Assembly (NCBI GenBank): GCA_011170375.1
Contig: DUEV01000010.1
Coordinates: 62,001 to 126,000, forward strand
From: Dehalococcoidia bacterium
GTDB taxonomy: Bacteria > Chloroflexota > Dehalococcoidia > Dehalococcoidales > Fen-1064
DNA length: 64,000 nt
Reading direction: 5' to 3'
Position 1 is the stretch's first letter. Each line of letters begins with the position of its first letter. Made by a program: the position numbers and the translations under genes. The notes below the pieces were generated by a model. It was not told where the DNA came from, searched no databases, and worked only from the letters and a program-made list of their open reading frames with translations. Positions 1-9,415 of the stretch are shown piece after piece.

Positions 1-71
1 TGTACCAGGCCTGGCTCAGGCTGGTTTGAATAAGATACAGATTACATAGAAATTACAAAGGAGGACGAGCG

Positions 72-305
72 GTGCGACAGGGTTGTATATCCTTGGGGAA
101 TGTCCAGTGTGATAAGTGTGGGATAGTTATTCCCTATTCAGAGCGCTATCTGGTTATCAATGAGGAAGATTGTGTTGAGAGCGAAAGCGGTAAGATTTGC
201 TACTATTGCCTTAACTGCAGCCTGGAAAAAGGCTACGCTGAATATAGAGAGGAGAAGGGCGAGCAGACACTGACATTTTTCCCCAGTGAGTCCTACAGTG
301 TGTGA
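72..305 (+). CDS. Small zinc-binding-type protein of unknown function (77 aa)
   Basis: Short protein with a CxxC pair near residues 13-16 and a CxxCxxC cluster near residues 43-49, an arrangement typical of a small treble-clef or zinc-ribbon fold, so zinc binding is inferred. The GTG start has a clear GGAGG ribosome-binding site about 7 bases upstream. Its stop overlaps the longest metG reading frame and lies about 30 bases before the preferred metG ATG, so the two are probably co-transcribed. The 71 bases before it may hold the end of an upstream gene, but which frame is used cannot be decided. No function is recognised. Confidence 0.7.
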   Translation: MRQGCISLGNVQCDKCGIVIPYSERYLVINEEDCVESESGKICYYCLNCSLEKGYAEYREEKGEQTLTFFPSESYSV

Positions 306-337
306 CTGTAGGGACCCATCCTGCTCGAAAAAAAGTA

Positions 338-2008
338 ATGGCTGAAAGAATCCTTGTTTGTGTGGCCTGGCCTTATGCCAACGGTTCATTGCACCTGGGC
401 CAGATCGCCGGGGCGTACTTGCCCCCAGACATATTCGCCCGCTACCATCGCACCAAGGGAAACGAGGTGCTGATGGTGTCCGGTTCGGACTCACACGGTA
501 CACCGGTAACCATCAAGGCGGAGCAGGAAGGCAAGACACCGGAGGAGATAGCGACTTATTATCAGGAGGAATTCCTCGATTCGTGGCAAAGGCTGGGTAT
601 TTCCTACGACCTGTACACCACTACCGAAACCCAGAACCACACCGAGGTTGCCCAGGACATCTTCCTGAGACTCTTTGAGAAGGGCTACCTGCAAACCAAG
701 ACCGTATCCCAGGCCTACTGCCCGAAGTGCCAGCGGTTCCTGCCTGACCGCTATGTTGAGGGTACCTGTCCGCATTGCGCGTCTCCCAACGCCCGCGGCG
801 ACCAGTGTGAAGCATGCGGCAAGCTGCTGGACGCCCCTGACCTCATCAATGCTCACTGCCGGACATGTGGCACAACTCCCGAATACCAGGACTCAGAACA
901 GTTCTTCATCACGCTGCCCGCCTTCAGGGATAGACTGCTGGACTGGGTTAGGCAGCAGACACACTGGAGACTGAACGTCCTCAACTTCACCACGCGTTTC
1001 CTGGAAGAAGGCCTGATAGACCGGGCTTTCACCCGCGACATTGACTGGGGAATACCGGTACCGGTGGACGGTTTTGAGGGGAAACGTATCTATGTGTGGT
1101 TCGAGGCCGTTATTGGCTACCTCTCCGCTACGAAGGAATGGGCCAAGCTGCAGGGAGACCCGGAGAAGTGGCGCGATTTCTGGCAGGACAGCAGTACCAG
1201 GAGCTACTACTTCATAGGTAAGGACAACATCGCTTTCCACACGATTATCTGGCCGGCAATGCTGATGGGCTATGGCGACCTCAACCTTCCTTACGACGTC
1301 CCCGCCAACGAGTTCCTCACCATAGAAGGCAGGAGACTTTCCACCAGCCAGAACTGGGCAGTCTGGTTACCGGACTACCTGTCCCGGTACGACCCCGACC
1401 CGTTGCGGTACCTACTCTCAATTAACATGCCGGAAACCACCGATACCGATTTCTCCTGGCGGGAGTTCGTGAGACGCAACAACGACGAGCTGGTGGCCAC
1501 CTGGGGCAATCTGGTGCACCGGGTACTCACCTTCACCTACCGCAATTTCGATAGCTGCGTGCCGGCACCAGAAGAGATTGACGAGCGAAGTCAGGCCCTG
1601 ATTAACAAGGCTACAGAGGTGCTGAATCGTGTTGACGAACTGCTTTACGGCTGCCACTTCAAGGAAGCACTCAGGTCAGCGATGGACCTCGCCCACGAGG
1701 CGAACCGATATCTAGATGAGAAAGCCCCGTGGAAGGCAATCAAGGCAGACCGACAGACAGCAGCTGAATCGCTGTATACAGCCATACAGGTAATTTCGGC
1801 GCTAAAGACAATGCTGTATCCTTTCCTGCCTTTCAGCTCACAGAAGCTGCATGAATTCTTGGGTTTTGACGGCAGCATCGAAGATGAAGGTTGGAAACTA
1901 CAGTCAGTGCCACCGGGGCAGAAACTTCAACCACCGGAGCCATTGTTTAGCAAACTGGACGACAAGGTCGTAGAAGAAGAGACCAGCCGGCTGGGCTCAG
2001 CATATTAA
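338..2008 (+). CDS. metG: Methionyl-tRNA synthetase
   Basis: Class I aminoacyl-tRNA synthetase that charges tRNA-Met in the cytoplasm. The HIGH-type signature appears as HLGQ near residue 19, and the KMSKS loop is a divergent RRLSTS near residue 335. Between them lie four CxxC knuckles (CPKC, CPHC, CEAC, CRTC), marking the zinc-binding insertion of the MetG1 form. About 556 aa from the preferred ATG at 338; the frame opens at a GTG at 302, but the sequence MAERILVCVAWPYANG matches the family N-terminus. There is no C-terminal tRNA-binding (EMAP-like) domain, so this is the short form. It follows the small zinc protein and precedes a prenyl synthase on the same strand. Confidence 0.97.
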   Translation: MAERILVCVAWPYANGSLHLGQIAGAYLPPDIFARYHRTKGNEVLMVSGSDSHGTPVTIKAEQEGKTPEEIATYYQEEFLDSWQRLGISYDLYTTTETQNHTEVAQDIFLRLFEKGYLQTKTVSQAYCPKCQRFLPDRYVEGTCPHCASPNARGDQCEACGKLLDAPDLINAHCRTCGTTPEYQDSEQFFITLPAFRDRLLDWVRQQTHWRLNVLNFTTRFLEEGLIDRAFTRDIDWGIPVPVDGFEGKRIYVWFEAVIGYLSATKEWAKLQGDPEKWRDFWQDSSTRSYYFIGKDNIAFHTIIWPAMLMGYGDLNLPYDVPANEFLTIEGRRLSTSQNWAVWLPDYLSRYDPDPLRYLLSINMPETTDTDFSWREFVRRNNDELVATWGNLVHRVLTFTYRNFDSCVPAPEEIDERSQALINKATEVLNRVDELLYGCHFKEALRSAMDLAHEANRYLDEKAPWKAIKADRQTAAESLYTAIQVISALKTMLYPFLPFSSQKLHEFLGFDGSIEDEGWKLQSVPPGQKLQPPEPLFSKLDDKVVEEETSRLGSAY

Positions 2009-2045
2009 CGATTGGCTAATCGCCTGTAAACAAAGGGGGTATTTC

Positions 2046-3014
2046 TTGGAGCTAAGCGAAATCTACAAACCCGTACAGGAAGACCTGGCTGCGGTACAGG
2101 CGGAGCTAAAGTCACTCTGCCACGTCGAAAATCCCTATCTTGGTGAACTCCTAGAATATAGTCTCATAGGCGGTGGCAAGAGGATTCGGCCTATTCTGGC
2201 CCTCTTATCTGCAAAGTCCTACAACTACGATATCGATACCCTAATGCCGATAGCGATGGCAGTTGAACTGCTGCACCTGGCTACCCTAATGCATGATGAT
2301 ACAATCGATAACTCCGCCGTGCGCTGGGGCAGACCGACAGTCAATAAATTGTGGGGTACGGAGCAGGCCGTGCTCCTCGGGGATTATCTGTTTGCCCAGA
2401 CGGGTGAGCTGGTGGCAAGAACAAACAATCTACGCGTAATCAAGCTTCTTCCCCTCACCTTGATGATTATAACCAGTGGCGAGATAGCCCAGTCCCAAAG
2501 TGCCTTTAAGCTAAAGCAGGCCCGTAAGAACTATCTGCACCGGATTGCGAGCAAGACCGCTGCCCTTTTCGTCATGGCAACGGAGTCCGGGGCAATCCTC
2601 AGCGAGGCTCCTGAAGAAGGGATTGAGATAATGAGGGAATATGGGCACAACCTCGGTATCGCTTTCCAGATTGTGGATGACATACTGGACTTCATCGGGA
2701 CGGAGGAGGAAATGGGCAAGCCAGTGGGCTCTGACCTGTCCCAGGGTACCCTTACCCTGCCGGCGATGCTTCTCCTCGAACGTTATCCTGGTGAAGATAA
2801 TCCGGTAAGGCAGCTGTTTCACGCCAAGGGTGGGCAAAAATATATCTTGCAGGCAATCGAGCAGGTACGTAACTCACCAATTATTGAAGAGTGTTTCAAA
2901 ATCGCCACCACTCACCGAAACCGCGCGTGTCGTCGACTGGAGCAACTACCTGACACCGAAGCCCGCCGGTCACTACGTGAGCTGGCAGATTTCATCATTA
3001 ACCGGCGGAGATAG
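2046..3014 (+). CDS. Polyprenyl (heptaprenyl/octaprenyl-type) diphosphate synthase
   Basis: Trans-isoprenyl diphosphate synthase that chain-elongates farnesyl- or geranylgeranyl-PP with IPP, probably for the quinone side chain or a long-chain carrier. The first aspartate-rich motif is HDDTID near residue 80, followed by the basic WGRPT stretch. The second is VDDILD near residue 215. The KRIRP motif (GGGKRIRP) lies near residue 45. At 322 aa it has normal family length. It starts at TTG 2046, preceded by AAAGGGGGT about 6 bases upstream, 37 bases after metG. The residues before the first Asp motif are small or hydrophobic, which fits a medium-to-long-chain enzyme, but product length is not determinable by eye. 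Confidence 0.9.
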   Translation: MELSEIYKPVQEDLAAVQAELKSLCHVENPYLGELLEYSLIGGGKRIRPILALLSAKSYNYDIDTLMPIAMAVELLHLATLMHDDTIDNSAVRWGRPTVNKLWGTEQAVLLGDYLFAQTGELVARTNNLRVIKLLPLTLMIITSGEIAQSQSAFKLKQARKNYLHRIASKTAALFVMATESGAILSEAPEEGIEIMREYGHNLGIAFQIVDDILDFIGTEEEMGKPVGSDLSQGTLTLPAMLLLERYPGEDNPVRQLFHAKGGQKYILQAIEQVRNSPIIEECFKIATTHRNRACRRLEQLPDTEARRSLRELADFIINRRR

Positions 3015-3056
3015 AGGGCATACAATCAGTATAGCGGATGGGCAATCGCTGTTTAA

Positions 3057-4988
3057 TCATACAGAACCGGAAGACGGCTCGGGAAGAATCGGCCCCACTA
3101 CCGGGGCTTTTTTGACGCGGCGTTTTTTCTGAGGTTTGGGTTTCTCTTCAGCCACTGGAGTGGTAGCGGCAACTGGCACCTGTGCTTCTGCCTCGGGTGG
3201 CACAGGCCCCTTCAATACCGCCTCCAATACTTCACCATCCAGGGTCTCCTTGGCAATAAGCGTCTGTGCCAGGTGAATCAGTTTTGCCTTGTTCTCCGTA
3301 AGGACTTTGGTAGCCACCTTATGGGCGTTCCGGATAATCCTGTCAACCTCGCGGTCAATCTCAAGGGCGACCCTGTCGCTGTAGTCCTTCTGCTCCGAGA
3401 TTTCCCGGCCGAGAAAGACCATCTCCTGCCGCTCACCAAATGTCCGCAGCCCCAGCTTGTCACTCATCCCGAAGTCAGTCACCATCCGACGGGCCAGACT
3501 GGTAGCTCGCCGGATGTCATCCTGTGCCCCGGTGCTCGCTTCGTTGAAGATAAGCTGCTCAGCCGTATGTCCGGCGAGAAAACCAGCTATCAGATCATTA
3601 AACTGGGATGGAGTCCACAAGTAGCGGTCTTCGGTTAAATGCTTGGCGTAACCTAGCGCCATCCCACGAGCCACTATCGAGATTTTATGAGGCGGGTCAG
3701 CATTCGGCAATATCCAGGCCACCAGGGCATGTCCAGCCTCATGGTAAGCAGTTATCTCTTTCTCCTTATCGCTTATCCGCCGGCTCTTCCTCTCCGGACC
3801 AGCAATCACGCGGTCAATAGACTCCTCGAAGTCCGGCATATGGATGGTCTTCTCGTTACGGCGGGCAGCGAGTATTGCTGCCTCATTGACCAGATTGGCC
3901 AAGTCAGCGCCGCTGAAGCCGACTGTCTCCTTAGCCAGCACATCAAGTTTGACCTCCTCGGCCAGCGGCTTGCCCTTGCAGTGTACTTGCAAAATGGCTA
4001 CCCTTCCAGCGACATCAGGCAGGTCAAGTACGACACGACGGTCAAAACGGCCGGGCCTCAGCAGGGCCGGGTCGAGGATATCAGGCCGGTTGGTAGCCGC
4101 CAGCACAATTACGTTGGTGTTGGTATCAAACCCGTCCATCTCGGTGAGAATCTGGTTCAGGGTCTGCTCTCTCTCATCATGGCTACCACCCAGACCAGCG
4201 CCTCGGTGTCTCCCCACGGCATCAATCTCATCGATGAAGATAATGCACGGCGTATTACGCTTCGCCTGGTCGAAAAGGTCACGCACACGTGAGGCGCCAA
4301 CACCGACGAACATCTCAACAAATTCACTGCCACTGATAGAAAAGTAAGGTACCCCGGCCTCACCGGCAATGGCCCGGGCCAGTAACGTCTTGCCCGTGCC
4401 AGGCGGCCCTACCAGCAGGATACCCCGGGGAATACGTGCTCCGACATCCTGGAACTTCTCACGAGACTTGAGAAACTCAACGACCTCCGAAAGCTCCTGC
4501 TTGGCCTCGTCAACACCGGCGACATCATCAAAGGTCACCGACGGTTTGTCTCCCGGGAACAGTCTTGCCCGACTCCGCCCGAAGCTCATCGCCTGGGTGT
4601 TGGCCCCACGGGCACGGAAAAAGAGGAAAAATATCAGACCGCCCAAGAGGAGGAGGGGTAAGAAGCTAAGTATTATGTTCCCCCAGTTCAAGCCGGCAGG
4701 TCTGATGTCATACTCCACATCATCAAGGACTAGGCCTTCAATCTCAAATATGCTGACCTCACCCTTGTAACTCCTTAGCTCCCGGCCATCTTTTGTGGTA
4801 GCCGTTAGCCATTCACCCTCAACAACCAGCTCCTCTATCTGGTTAGCCTGTGACGCATTAATGATTTCGCTCAGGGGAATCTCTTCAGGCCGTGGCCCAG
4901 ATGGTTGGAGGGCAAAGGCAATCAAGGCAATCCCGCCAAACAGGATTGCCACGTAAAGCAAGCTGATTCGCCGCCACCTCGGCATCAT
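3057..4988 (-). CDS. ftsH: ATP-dependent zinc metalloprotease FtsH
   Basis: Membrane-anchored AAA+ protease that degrades misfolded and regulatory membrane and cytosolic proteins. Order: an N-terminal transmembrane helix (residues about 8-27), a short periplasmic domain, a second helix near 105-125, then the AAA+ module with Walker A GPPGTGKT, Walker B IIFIDEID and the SRH arginines (RPGRFDRR). The zinc protease site is HEAGH near residue 418. At 643 aa it has standard length. The C-terminus carries a Pro/Ala/Lys-rich tail after the protease domain. GAGAGG lies just before the ATG pair. It is transcribed convergently with the prenyl synthase from an extended -10 promoter at 5029-5037. Confidence 0.98.
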   Translation of the reverse strand: MMPRWRRISLLYVAILFGGIALIAFALQPSGPRPEEIPLSEIINASQANQIEELVVEGEWLTATTKDGRELRSYKGEVSIFEIEGLVLDDVEYDIRPAGLNWGNIILSFLPLLLLGGLIFFLFFRARGANTQAMSFGRSRARLFPGDKPSVTFDDVAGVDEAKQELSEVVEFLKSREKFQDVGARIPRGILLVGPPGTGKTLLARAIAGEAGVPYFSISGSEFVEMFVGVGASRVRDLFDQAKRNTPCIIFIDEIDAVGRHRGAGLGGSHDEREQTLNQILTEMDGFDTNTNVIVLAATNRPDILDPALLRPGRFDRRVVLDLPDVAGRVAILQVHCKGKPLAEEVKLDVLAKETVGFSGADLANLVNEAAILAARRNEKTIHMPDFEESIDRVIAGPERKSRRISDKEKEITAYHEAGHALVAWILPNADPPHKISIVARGMALGYAKHLTEDRYLWTPSQFNDLIAGFLAGHTAEQLIFNEASTGAQDDIRRATSLARRMVTDFGMSDKLGLRTFGERQEMVFLGREISEQKDYSDRVALEIDREVDRIIRNAHKVATKVLTENKAKLIHLAQTLIAKETLDGEVLEAVLKGPVPPEAEAQVPVAATTPVAEEKPKPQKKRRVKKAPVVGPILPEPSSGSV

Positions 4989-5028
4989 ATCCTCTCTAAA
5001 CTGTGAACCCTAGGCTCTATCTTTAACT

Positions 5029-5037
5029 ATTATAGCA
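5029..5037 (-). promoter_or_regulatory. Extended -10 promoter of ftsH
   Basis: On the minus strand the sequence reads TGCTATAAT, a perfect TGnTATAAT extended -10 about 40 bases before the ftsH start. The -35 region is weak, as is usual when the extended element is present. Confidence 0.6.
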
Positions 5038-5154
5038 GAACAAGCGCTAATGTGGAAGGTACGACAAACCACACCACATTCAATATGTTTTTATCCCTAC
5101 TTTTGTCTCAGCCTTATCTTTGCGTTTATGTTAAGCGGTAGACTTTCTAACTCA

Positions 5155-5994
5155 TCAGGCCGACTCCAACAGGTGATGATAGGTGTTCTGCAGGAGTAGA
5201 GCATCACCCTCCAGATTCGGACTTTCACAGATTACAATCCCTTTGACATCGTAGTCCTTCAGCGCCCGGATAAAGTCGACGTACTGAAAGTCCGACTCCT
5301 CCATATTAAGGTGCTTAATTTCGCCCTTCTTCCCATAGTCTATCCCGGAAACGTGGATATGGATATCGTCCAGCGCACCTCGCCCCAGTCGCTCCTCAAC
5401 CCGCGCAAGAATAGAGATAAATTCATCATAGGAGTTGTGCTTACCGTCCCTGGCGTGATAATGGGCAAAATCAATACAGGGAGCGACCATTTCCAGCTCA
5501 AGAGACAAGTCAAGTAGTTCCTCAAGACTACCAAACTGCGTCTCCCTTCCCATGAGCTCGGGGCGGATCCAGACTTTGACGTCCTCTTGCCTGAGCTGCT
5601 CAAGCACTTCTTCTAGCCGCTGCTTGACTGCCTGGTAGACCTGATCTGGCGGGTCACCGAGATAGAAGGCGGCATGAAAAGCGACGCTGTGAGCCCCGCA
5701 CCAGGAGGCAATCCGCGCTGTTTGCAGTAACCTCTCCTGGCTGGCCCTGACCTTCTCCGGTTCCCGGGCATTTAGATTGATATAGTATGGTGCGTGAGCG
5801 GTGAGTTTTACCCCGGTCCTGACAGCCGATTCAGCAACAACTTGAGCGGTCGCCTCACCCATACTGGCACGCCGGACAAATTCCATCTCCATACAGCCCA
5901 ATCCCAGCTCAGCAACACGCTCAATACCGCCTGCTATAGATGGCTCTTTTGTGCTACGTGGTGTCCCCGCCGTACCAAATAATAATCCGGACAT
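5155..5994 (-). CDS. Endonuclease IV / xylose-isomerase-like TIM barrel protein
   Basis: Deoxyribonuclease IV (AP endonuclease family 2)-like TIM barrel of about 279 aa. Family features are the opening LLFGTAGTP, the HAPYYINL strand, HAAFYLGD with a metal-type His, the CIDFAHYHA segment and the IHIHVSGIDYG strand near the end. The start at 5994 was chosen because AGGTGA lies about 9 bases upstream and the family N-terminus begins there. A longer frame runs upstream into a hairpin repeat (6095-6185), which argues against it. AP-site cleavage is a family inference; some members of this branch are sugar isomerase-like or uncharacterised. Confidence 0.75.
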   Translation of the reverse strand: MSGLLFGTAGTPRSTKEPSIAGGIERVAELGLGCMEMEFVRRASMGEATAQVVAESAVRTGVKLTAHAPYYINLNAREPEKVRASQERLLQTARIASWCGAHSVAFHAAFYLGDPPDQVYQAVKQRLEEVLEQLRQEDVKVWIRPELMGRETQFGSLEELLDLSLELEMVAPCIDFAHYHARDGKHNSYDEFISILARVEERLGRGALDDIHIHVSGIDYGKKGEIKHLNMEESDFQYVDFIRALKDYDVKGIVICESPNLEGDALLLQNTYHHLLESA

Positions 5995-6094
5995 TATCTT
6001 CTGCTCACCTAAAGGCATAATATCTTCAGCCTGTCCGACTGTCAAGGAAGTAGGTACGCCTATATCATTAGCGATGCCCCTGTTTGGTAGTTGA

Positions 6095-6185
6095 GGCCCC
6101 ATCCCCCTGTATCCCCCTTCCCCAGAGGGGAAGGGGGAATAATTAAAAGAAAGAGGGGCTGGCGCCCCTCTTAAACTCCCCCTCT
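6095..6185. repeat. Two-hairpin dispersed repeat, copy 1
   Basis: Intergenic element made of two adjacent perfect hairpins: an 11-bp stem (6113-6123 with 6127-6137, loop AGA) and a 9-bp stem (6151-6159 with 6164-6172). Both are followed by AAACTCCCC. A second copy with the same architecture lies at 20905-21020. The rest of the 5995-6348 gap shows no gene. Confidence 0.75.
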
Positions 6186-6348
6186 AAGTACTGATCAATG
6201 TGGTCAGTCTAGCTTACGTATCTGGGGAATAAAGGACTAGCAAACCGGTATTTCTATGCCATGTGGAGTTCATATTTCCACAGTTCACGATATTGCTAAC
6301 AAAGCTAGCGTGAGGATGGGTAGAATTTCAGTTTACTTGACTCCTACA

Positions 6349-7050
6349 TCACTCAATCTTATCTCGTTTTTCAATGTTATGCCTCGCACACAATAGCTGG
6401 ATATTCTCGGCAACTAACGAAGACCCACCTCTTGAGTAAGGTATGATATGGTCAAAATGTAGGTTATCACTACTTCCACATATGACACATTTACCCTTGT
6501 CGCGTTTCCAAACGGCTAACTTTACTTGAGGTAGAATTAGTCTATTGTGGTCAAGCTCTAATTCCCGTTCAGCTACAGTATTTCCCGCTTCTGTATCCTC
6601 TGCAAGCTCAAGCCGGAATTTAAACACTTTCCTAGCATTAATGTCTTCTTGCCACGCATCAACTAAACTAAACACACCATTATATACCCATATACCTGGA
6701 TATAGTTTCTCATATACTTTTACCGATTCAGCTTTATCCCCCTTGCTTTTACGCCTCTCTGCTGCTCCATAGAAAAGACCATTTTAAGTCAAAGAACCAC
6801 CAGGATTATACATAGGCTGGTCTACAATTTTAGGTACAAGATTATCGGGTGTTTTAGGGACATCATGCCCTTCATAAATCAGCACTCGACCATTCTCTTC
6901 AATTCTGTCTGCATAGGGAGCATTCCGCCTCAGACTCATTAATATAACGCTTATATCTCCACGCAGGTGATAGTTCATACCACGCTGAAGATTAACACCT
7001 TCTTCTGTGCACATCTCTAGATATGAAATTACGCCGCCAGGTTGAATCAC
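6349..7050 (-). pseudogene. SRA/YDG-like plus HNH endonuclease, disrupted by an in-frame TAA
   Basis: Read in one frame, this stretch encodes a 233-codon protein. It has an N-terminal SRA/YDG-like domain (QRGMNYHLRG, APYADRIEENGRVLIYEGHD, VDQPMYNPGGSLT) and a C-terminal HNH nuclease (CVICG, DHIIPYSRGG, QLLCARHN). A single TAA at 6784-6786 interrupts it between SLT and NGLFYGAA. Homologues recalled from this family have a Gln codon at this place, so a CAA-to-TAA change is the simplest origin. Such proteins are thought to recognise and cleave modified DNA. The C-terminal 108 codons have their own ATG (6675) but no obvious ribosome-binding site. It is probably inactive, although restart of the isolated HNH domain cannot be excluded. 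Confidence 0.8.
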
Positions 7051-7174
7051 AATCTCCCTCTAAGTGATGGTTAATTTAAACCTATATTACGATTATGTCA
7101 ATAGTCCTAAATAAAACGAAGGGACCGTAAGCTGGTTAGACGTATAACAACGGCACCCTGATATCACCGGCTTG

Positions 7175-7183
7175 TGGTATAAT
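7175..7183 (+). promoter_or_regulatory. Extended -10 promoter of rsfS
   Basis: TGGTATAAT is a perfect TGnTATAAT element. Transcription would start near 7190, about 26 bases before the proposed rsfS start. No good -35 is visible. Confidence 0.6.
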
Positions 7184-7215
7184 AATTCCCTAAACCAATC
7201 CAAGAGGTTCGCTTA

Positions 7216-7560
7216 CTGGACACAATAGAGATAGCACGAAAAACAGTAGAAGCCGCCAGCGAGAAGCAGGCCTCAGATATCGTCCTGCTGGACGTCCACG
7301 AGATTTGCAGCTTCGCCAGTTACTTCGTTATTTGCAGTGGTGAGAGCGAGCGGCAGATAAGTGCCATTCATGATGAGATAGAGCAAGCACTGAAGAAAGA
7401 GGGCATCCTGCCCCACCACCGGGAGGGTACGCTGGACTCAGGCTGGATGCTGCTCGATTTTGGCGATATTATAGTCCATATATTCGCCTCTGCCGAGCGG
7501 GAATACTACAAGCTTGATGAGCTTTGGAACCAGGCAGTTCCCATCGTCAGGATGCAGTAA
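7216..7560 (+). CDS. rsfS: Ribosome silencing factor RsfS/YbeB, with apparent CTG start
   Basis: A 114-aa protein matching the RsfS (Iojap/DUF143) family, which binds ribosomal protein uL14 and blocks subunit joining under starvation. Family signatures are EIARKTVEAASEKQASDI, DVHEICSFASYFVICSG, SERQISAI, EGTLDSGWMLLDFGDIIVHIF and EREYYKLDELW. The frame has no ATG, GTG or TTG near its beginning: an upstream TAA lies at 7183 and the first ATG falls deep inside the conserved core. The CTG at 7216 has AGAGG about 8 bases upstream and sits 26 bases after the predicted transcription start. It converges with ndk, 8 bases apart. Confidence 0.85.
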   Translation: MDTIEIARKTVEAASEKQASDIVLLDVHEICSFASYFVICSGESERQISAIHDEIEQALKKEGILPHHREGTLDSGWMLLDFGDIIVHIFASAEREYYKLDELWNQAVPIVRMQ

Positions 7561-7568
7561 ACCCCGAC

Positions 7569-7988
7569 TCAATACTCGAATATCTCGTCGGCGGTGAAGA
7601 ATAGCTCTATCTCCTTGCGGGCGTTCTCTAATGAATCAGAGGCGTGAGTAGCGTTTCTCTGGATATCCAGACCAAAATCAGCCCTTACCGTGCCGGCCTC
7701 CGCCCTGGCCGGGTCAGTAGCCCCCATTACCTGCCTGATTTTGTCAATAGCACCTTCGCCCTCAAAGACACAGGCAATTATAGGTGTCGACGTGATGTAT
7801 TCCACCAGGTCATTATAGAACGGCTTGCCCTTGTGGATGGCGTAGTGCCGTTCCGCCAGGTCTCTATCCATGTGCAGCATCTTCAACGCCAGCAGCTTGA
7901 GACTCTGCTGCTGTAAACGGCCGATAATATTACCTCCGAGACCTCTTTCCATGGCATCGGGTTTTATGAGAACCAGCGACCTTTCCAT
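7569..7988 (-). CDS. ndk: Nucleoside diphosphate kinase
   Basis: Transfers the gamma phosphate of ATP to NDPs through a phospho-histidine, keeping NTP and dNTP pools balanced. Seen: the N-terminal ERSLVLIKPDAMERG, the Kpn-loop area, and the active-site His in NATHASDS near residue 112. About 139 aa, the usual length. The start at 7988 follows CAGGAG at proper spacing; an upstream in-frame codon at 8003 is less likely. It is the last gene of a leftward operon after the HAD phosphatase gene (gap 26 bases). Confidence 0.97.
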   Translation of the reverse strand: MERSLVLIKPDAMERGLGGNIIGRLQQQSLKLLALKMLHMDRDLAERHYAIHKGKPFYNDLVEYITSTPIIACVFEGEGAIDKIRQVMGATDPARAEAGTVRADFGLDIQRNATHASDSLENARKEIELFFTADEIFEY

Positions 7989-8014
7989 GTTAAACTCCTG
8001 CACTCGTAGTAGTT

Positions 8015-8695
8015 TTAACTCCCAACCCGAGTACGACTGAGCAACCCTTCCATGTCAGCCACGGTCACCTCTTCCAGGCTGTCAACAACAAGGTCGGCCT
8101 CCCCGAGGTGACTCCTGGGATGGGTATTGGTAACCGCCACACAACACATACCGGCCCGTTTGGCAGCGGTAACACCAGCGACTGCATCCTCGATGACAAT
8201 GCAGTCGCCAGGCTCTACCCCAAGTCTCCGGGCAGCCAGCAGGAAGCCCTGCGGGCTGGGCTTGCCCTCGGTCACATCCCTTTCAGTGACCAAACTCTCA
8301 AAGTATCCTTCGATACCCAGGTCTTTCATTACCAGACTCACGTTTTGCAGCGGTGCCGATGACGCAATTGCCTGCCGGAAACCGGCAGCGGCAAGTGCCT
8401 TTAAGAGTCCCATGACTCCTGGAAGCAGCTCAATATGCCCGGTAATCTTACAACGAAAGCTATCTTCTTTTTCATCAGCAATGGCATCAACCACTTCCTG
8501 GGAGAGGGTCTTGCCCAGTACCCCACTGATTATGGTATCGTTCCTCTGACCGAAGCTACGCCGGAAGTCCTCTTCGGTAAACTCTATGCCCCTATTTCGA
8601 AATGTCTCCCGCCATGCCTCCTCATGGTAAGGGGCCGTATCCACAATGATACCATCCATATCCCAGATTACGACTTTGGGACTCGCTGTCGTCAT
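8015..8695 (-). CDS. HAD-superfamily phosphatase/phosphoglucomutase-like
   Basis: A HAD subfamily IA hydrolase of about 226 aa resembling beta-phosphoglucomutase and sugar-phosphate phosphatases. Motif I is DMDGIIVDT with the nucleophilic Asp, motif II is the SSAP serine, motif III is the lysine in GKPSPQGF, and motif IV is IEDAVAGV. The helical cap includes RRSFGQRNDTI. The start at 8695 has GGTGAG about 6 bases upstream. It lies in the thiL-tsaE-tsaB-HAD-ndk run, 30 bases after tsaB. The true substrate cannot be read from sequence. Confidence 0.85.
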   Translation of the reverse strand: MTTASPKVVIWDMDGIIVDTAPYHEEAWRETFRNRGIEFTEEDFRRSFGQRNDTIISGVLGKTLSQEVVDAIADEKEDSFRCKITGHIELLPGVMGLLKALAAAGFRQAIASSAPLQNVSLVMKDLGIEGYFESLVTERDVTEGKPSPQGFLLAARRLGVEPGDCIVIEDAVAGVTAAKRAGMCCVAVTNTHPRSHLGEADLVVDSLEEVTVADMEGLLSRTRVGS

Positions 8696-8725
8696 TGCCT
8701 CACCATCTTGTCTTGTACACAACCA

Positions 8726-9406
8726 CTAACGGTGCTTGGCCCTGGTGATTGAGGGTCGACGGAGATATAACGGCTGCAGTGTCGCCGGGTCATCATGGTC
8801 ACCCGCCTCCAACCTCTTTAGGCCAAGCTCGGCCAGGAAACCGGCCCGCCGCAAGCTGGTAACCGCCGATGGTATTACTACCTTTCCTCCGCACAGCTCG
8901 TTTATCTGCGAAGCGAGGTCTGGCACATACTCACCGCAGAACACCGTCGGGGTGGTTATTTCCTTGCACAAGGGCTCAAGTGTTGTTATGTGCCCGTCAA
9001 CAAGTTTTAACCACTCATCGTCCTGCTGCTGGTAGATGGCGGTGGCAATCTCTCCCCGTCCGACGTTGAATATCGGGCAGACCGGCAGACCAGTTTCGGC
9101 GTACTGGTAGGCTTCCGTCTCCAAACTGCTAATACCGACTATCGGGACACCGAGGCTGAAGGCCAATCCTTTGGCGGTACCGACACCGACACGCAACCCG
9201 TTGAAACTCCCCGGCCCCCTAGCGACGATGATACCCGTTATTGCCTGCGGGCTCATCTCAAACTGATGAAGGAGATGGTCGAGATTCGGCAGCAGTTGCC
9301 GGGTATGGTTCTGCCCGCAACGCCAGGTCAACTCGGCCACTACACGTCTGTCCCGAACAAGGGCCAGACCGGCGGTATCAGTCGAGGTATCGATGGCTAA
9401 CTGCAT
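8726..9406 (-). CDS. tsaB: tRNA threonylcarbamoyladenosine biosynthesis protein TsaB
   Basis: Pseudo-kinase partner of TsaD in the complex that makes t6A37 on ANN-decoding tRNAs. It has an ASKHA fold with the N-terminal LAIDTSTDTAGLALV and the central GPGSFNGLRVGVGTAKGLA. Length (226 aa) is normal and the active-site metal residues of TsaD are absent, as expected. It sits directly downstream of tsaE (9 bases apart). tsaD and tsaC are not in this window. Confidence 0.95.
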   Translation of the reverse strand: MQLAIDTSTDTAGLALVRDRRVVAELTWRCGQNHTRQLLPNLDHLLHQFEMSPQAITGIIVARGPGSFNGLRVGVGTAKGLAFSLGVPIVGISSLETEAYQYAETGLPVCPIFNVGRGEIATAIYQQQDDEWLKLVDGHITTLEPLCKEITTPTVFCGEYVPDLASQINELCGGKVVIPSAVTSLRRAGFLAELGLKRLEAGDHDDPATLQPLYLRRPSITRAKHR

Positions 9407-9415
9407 TCAATCTCT

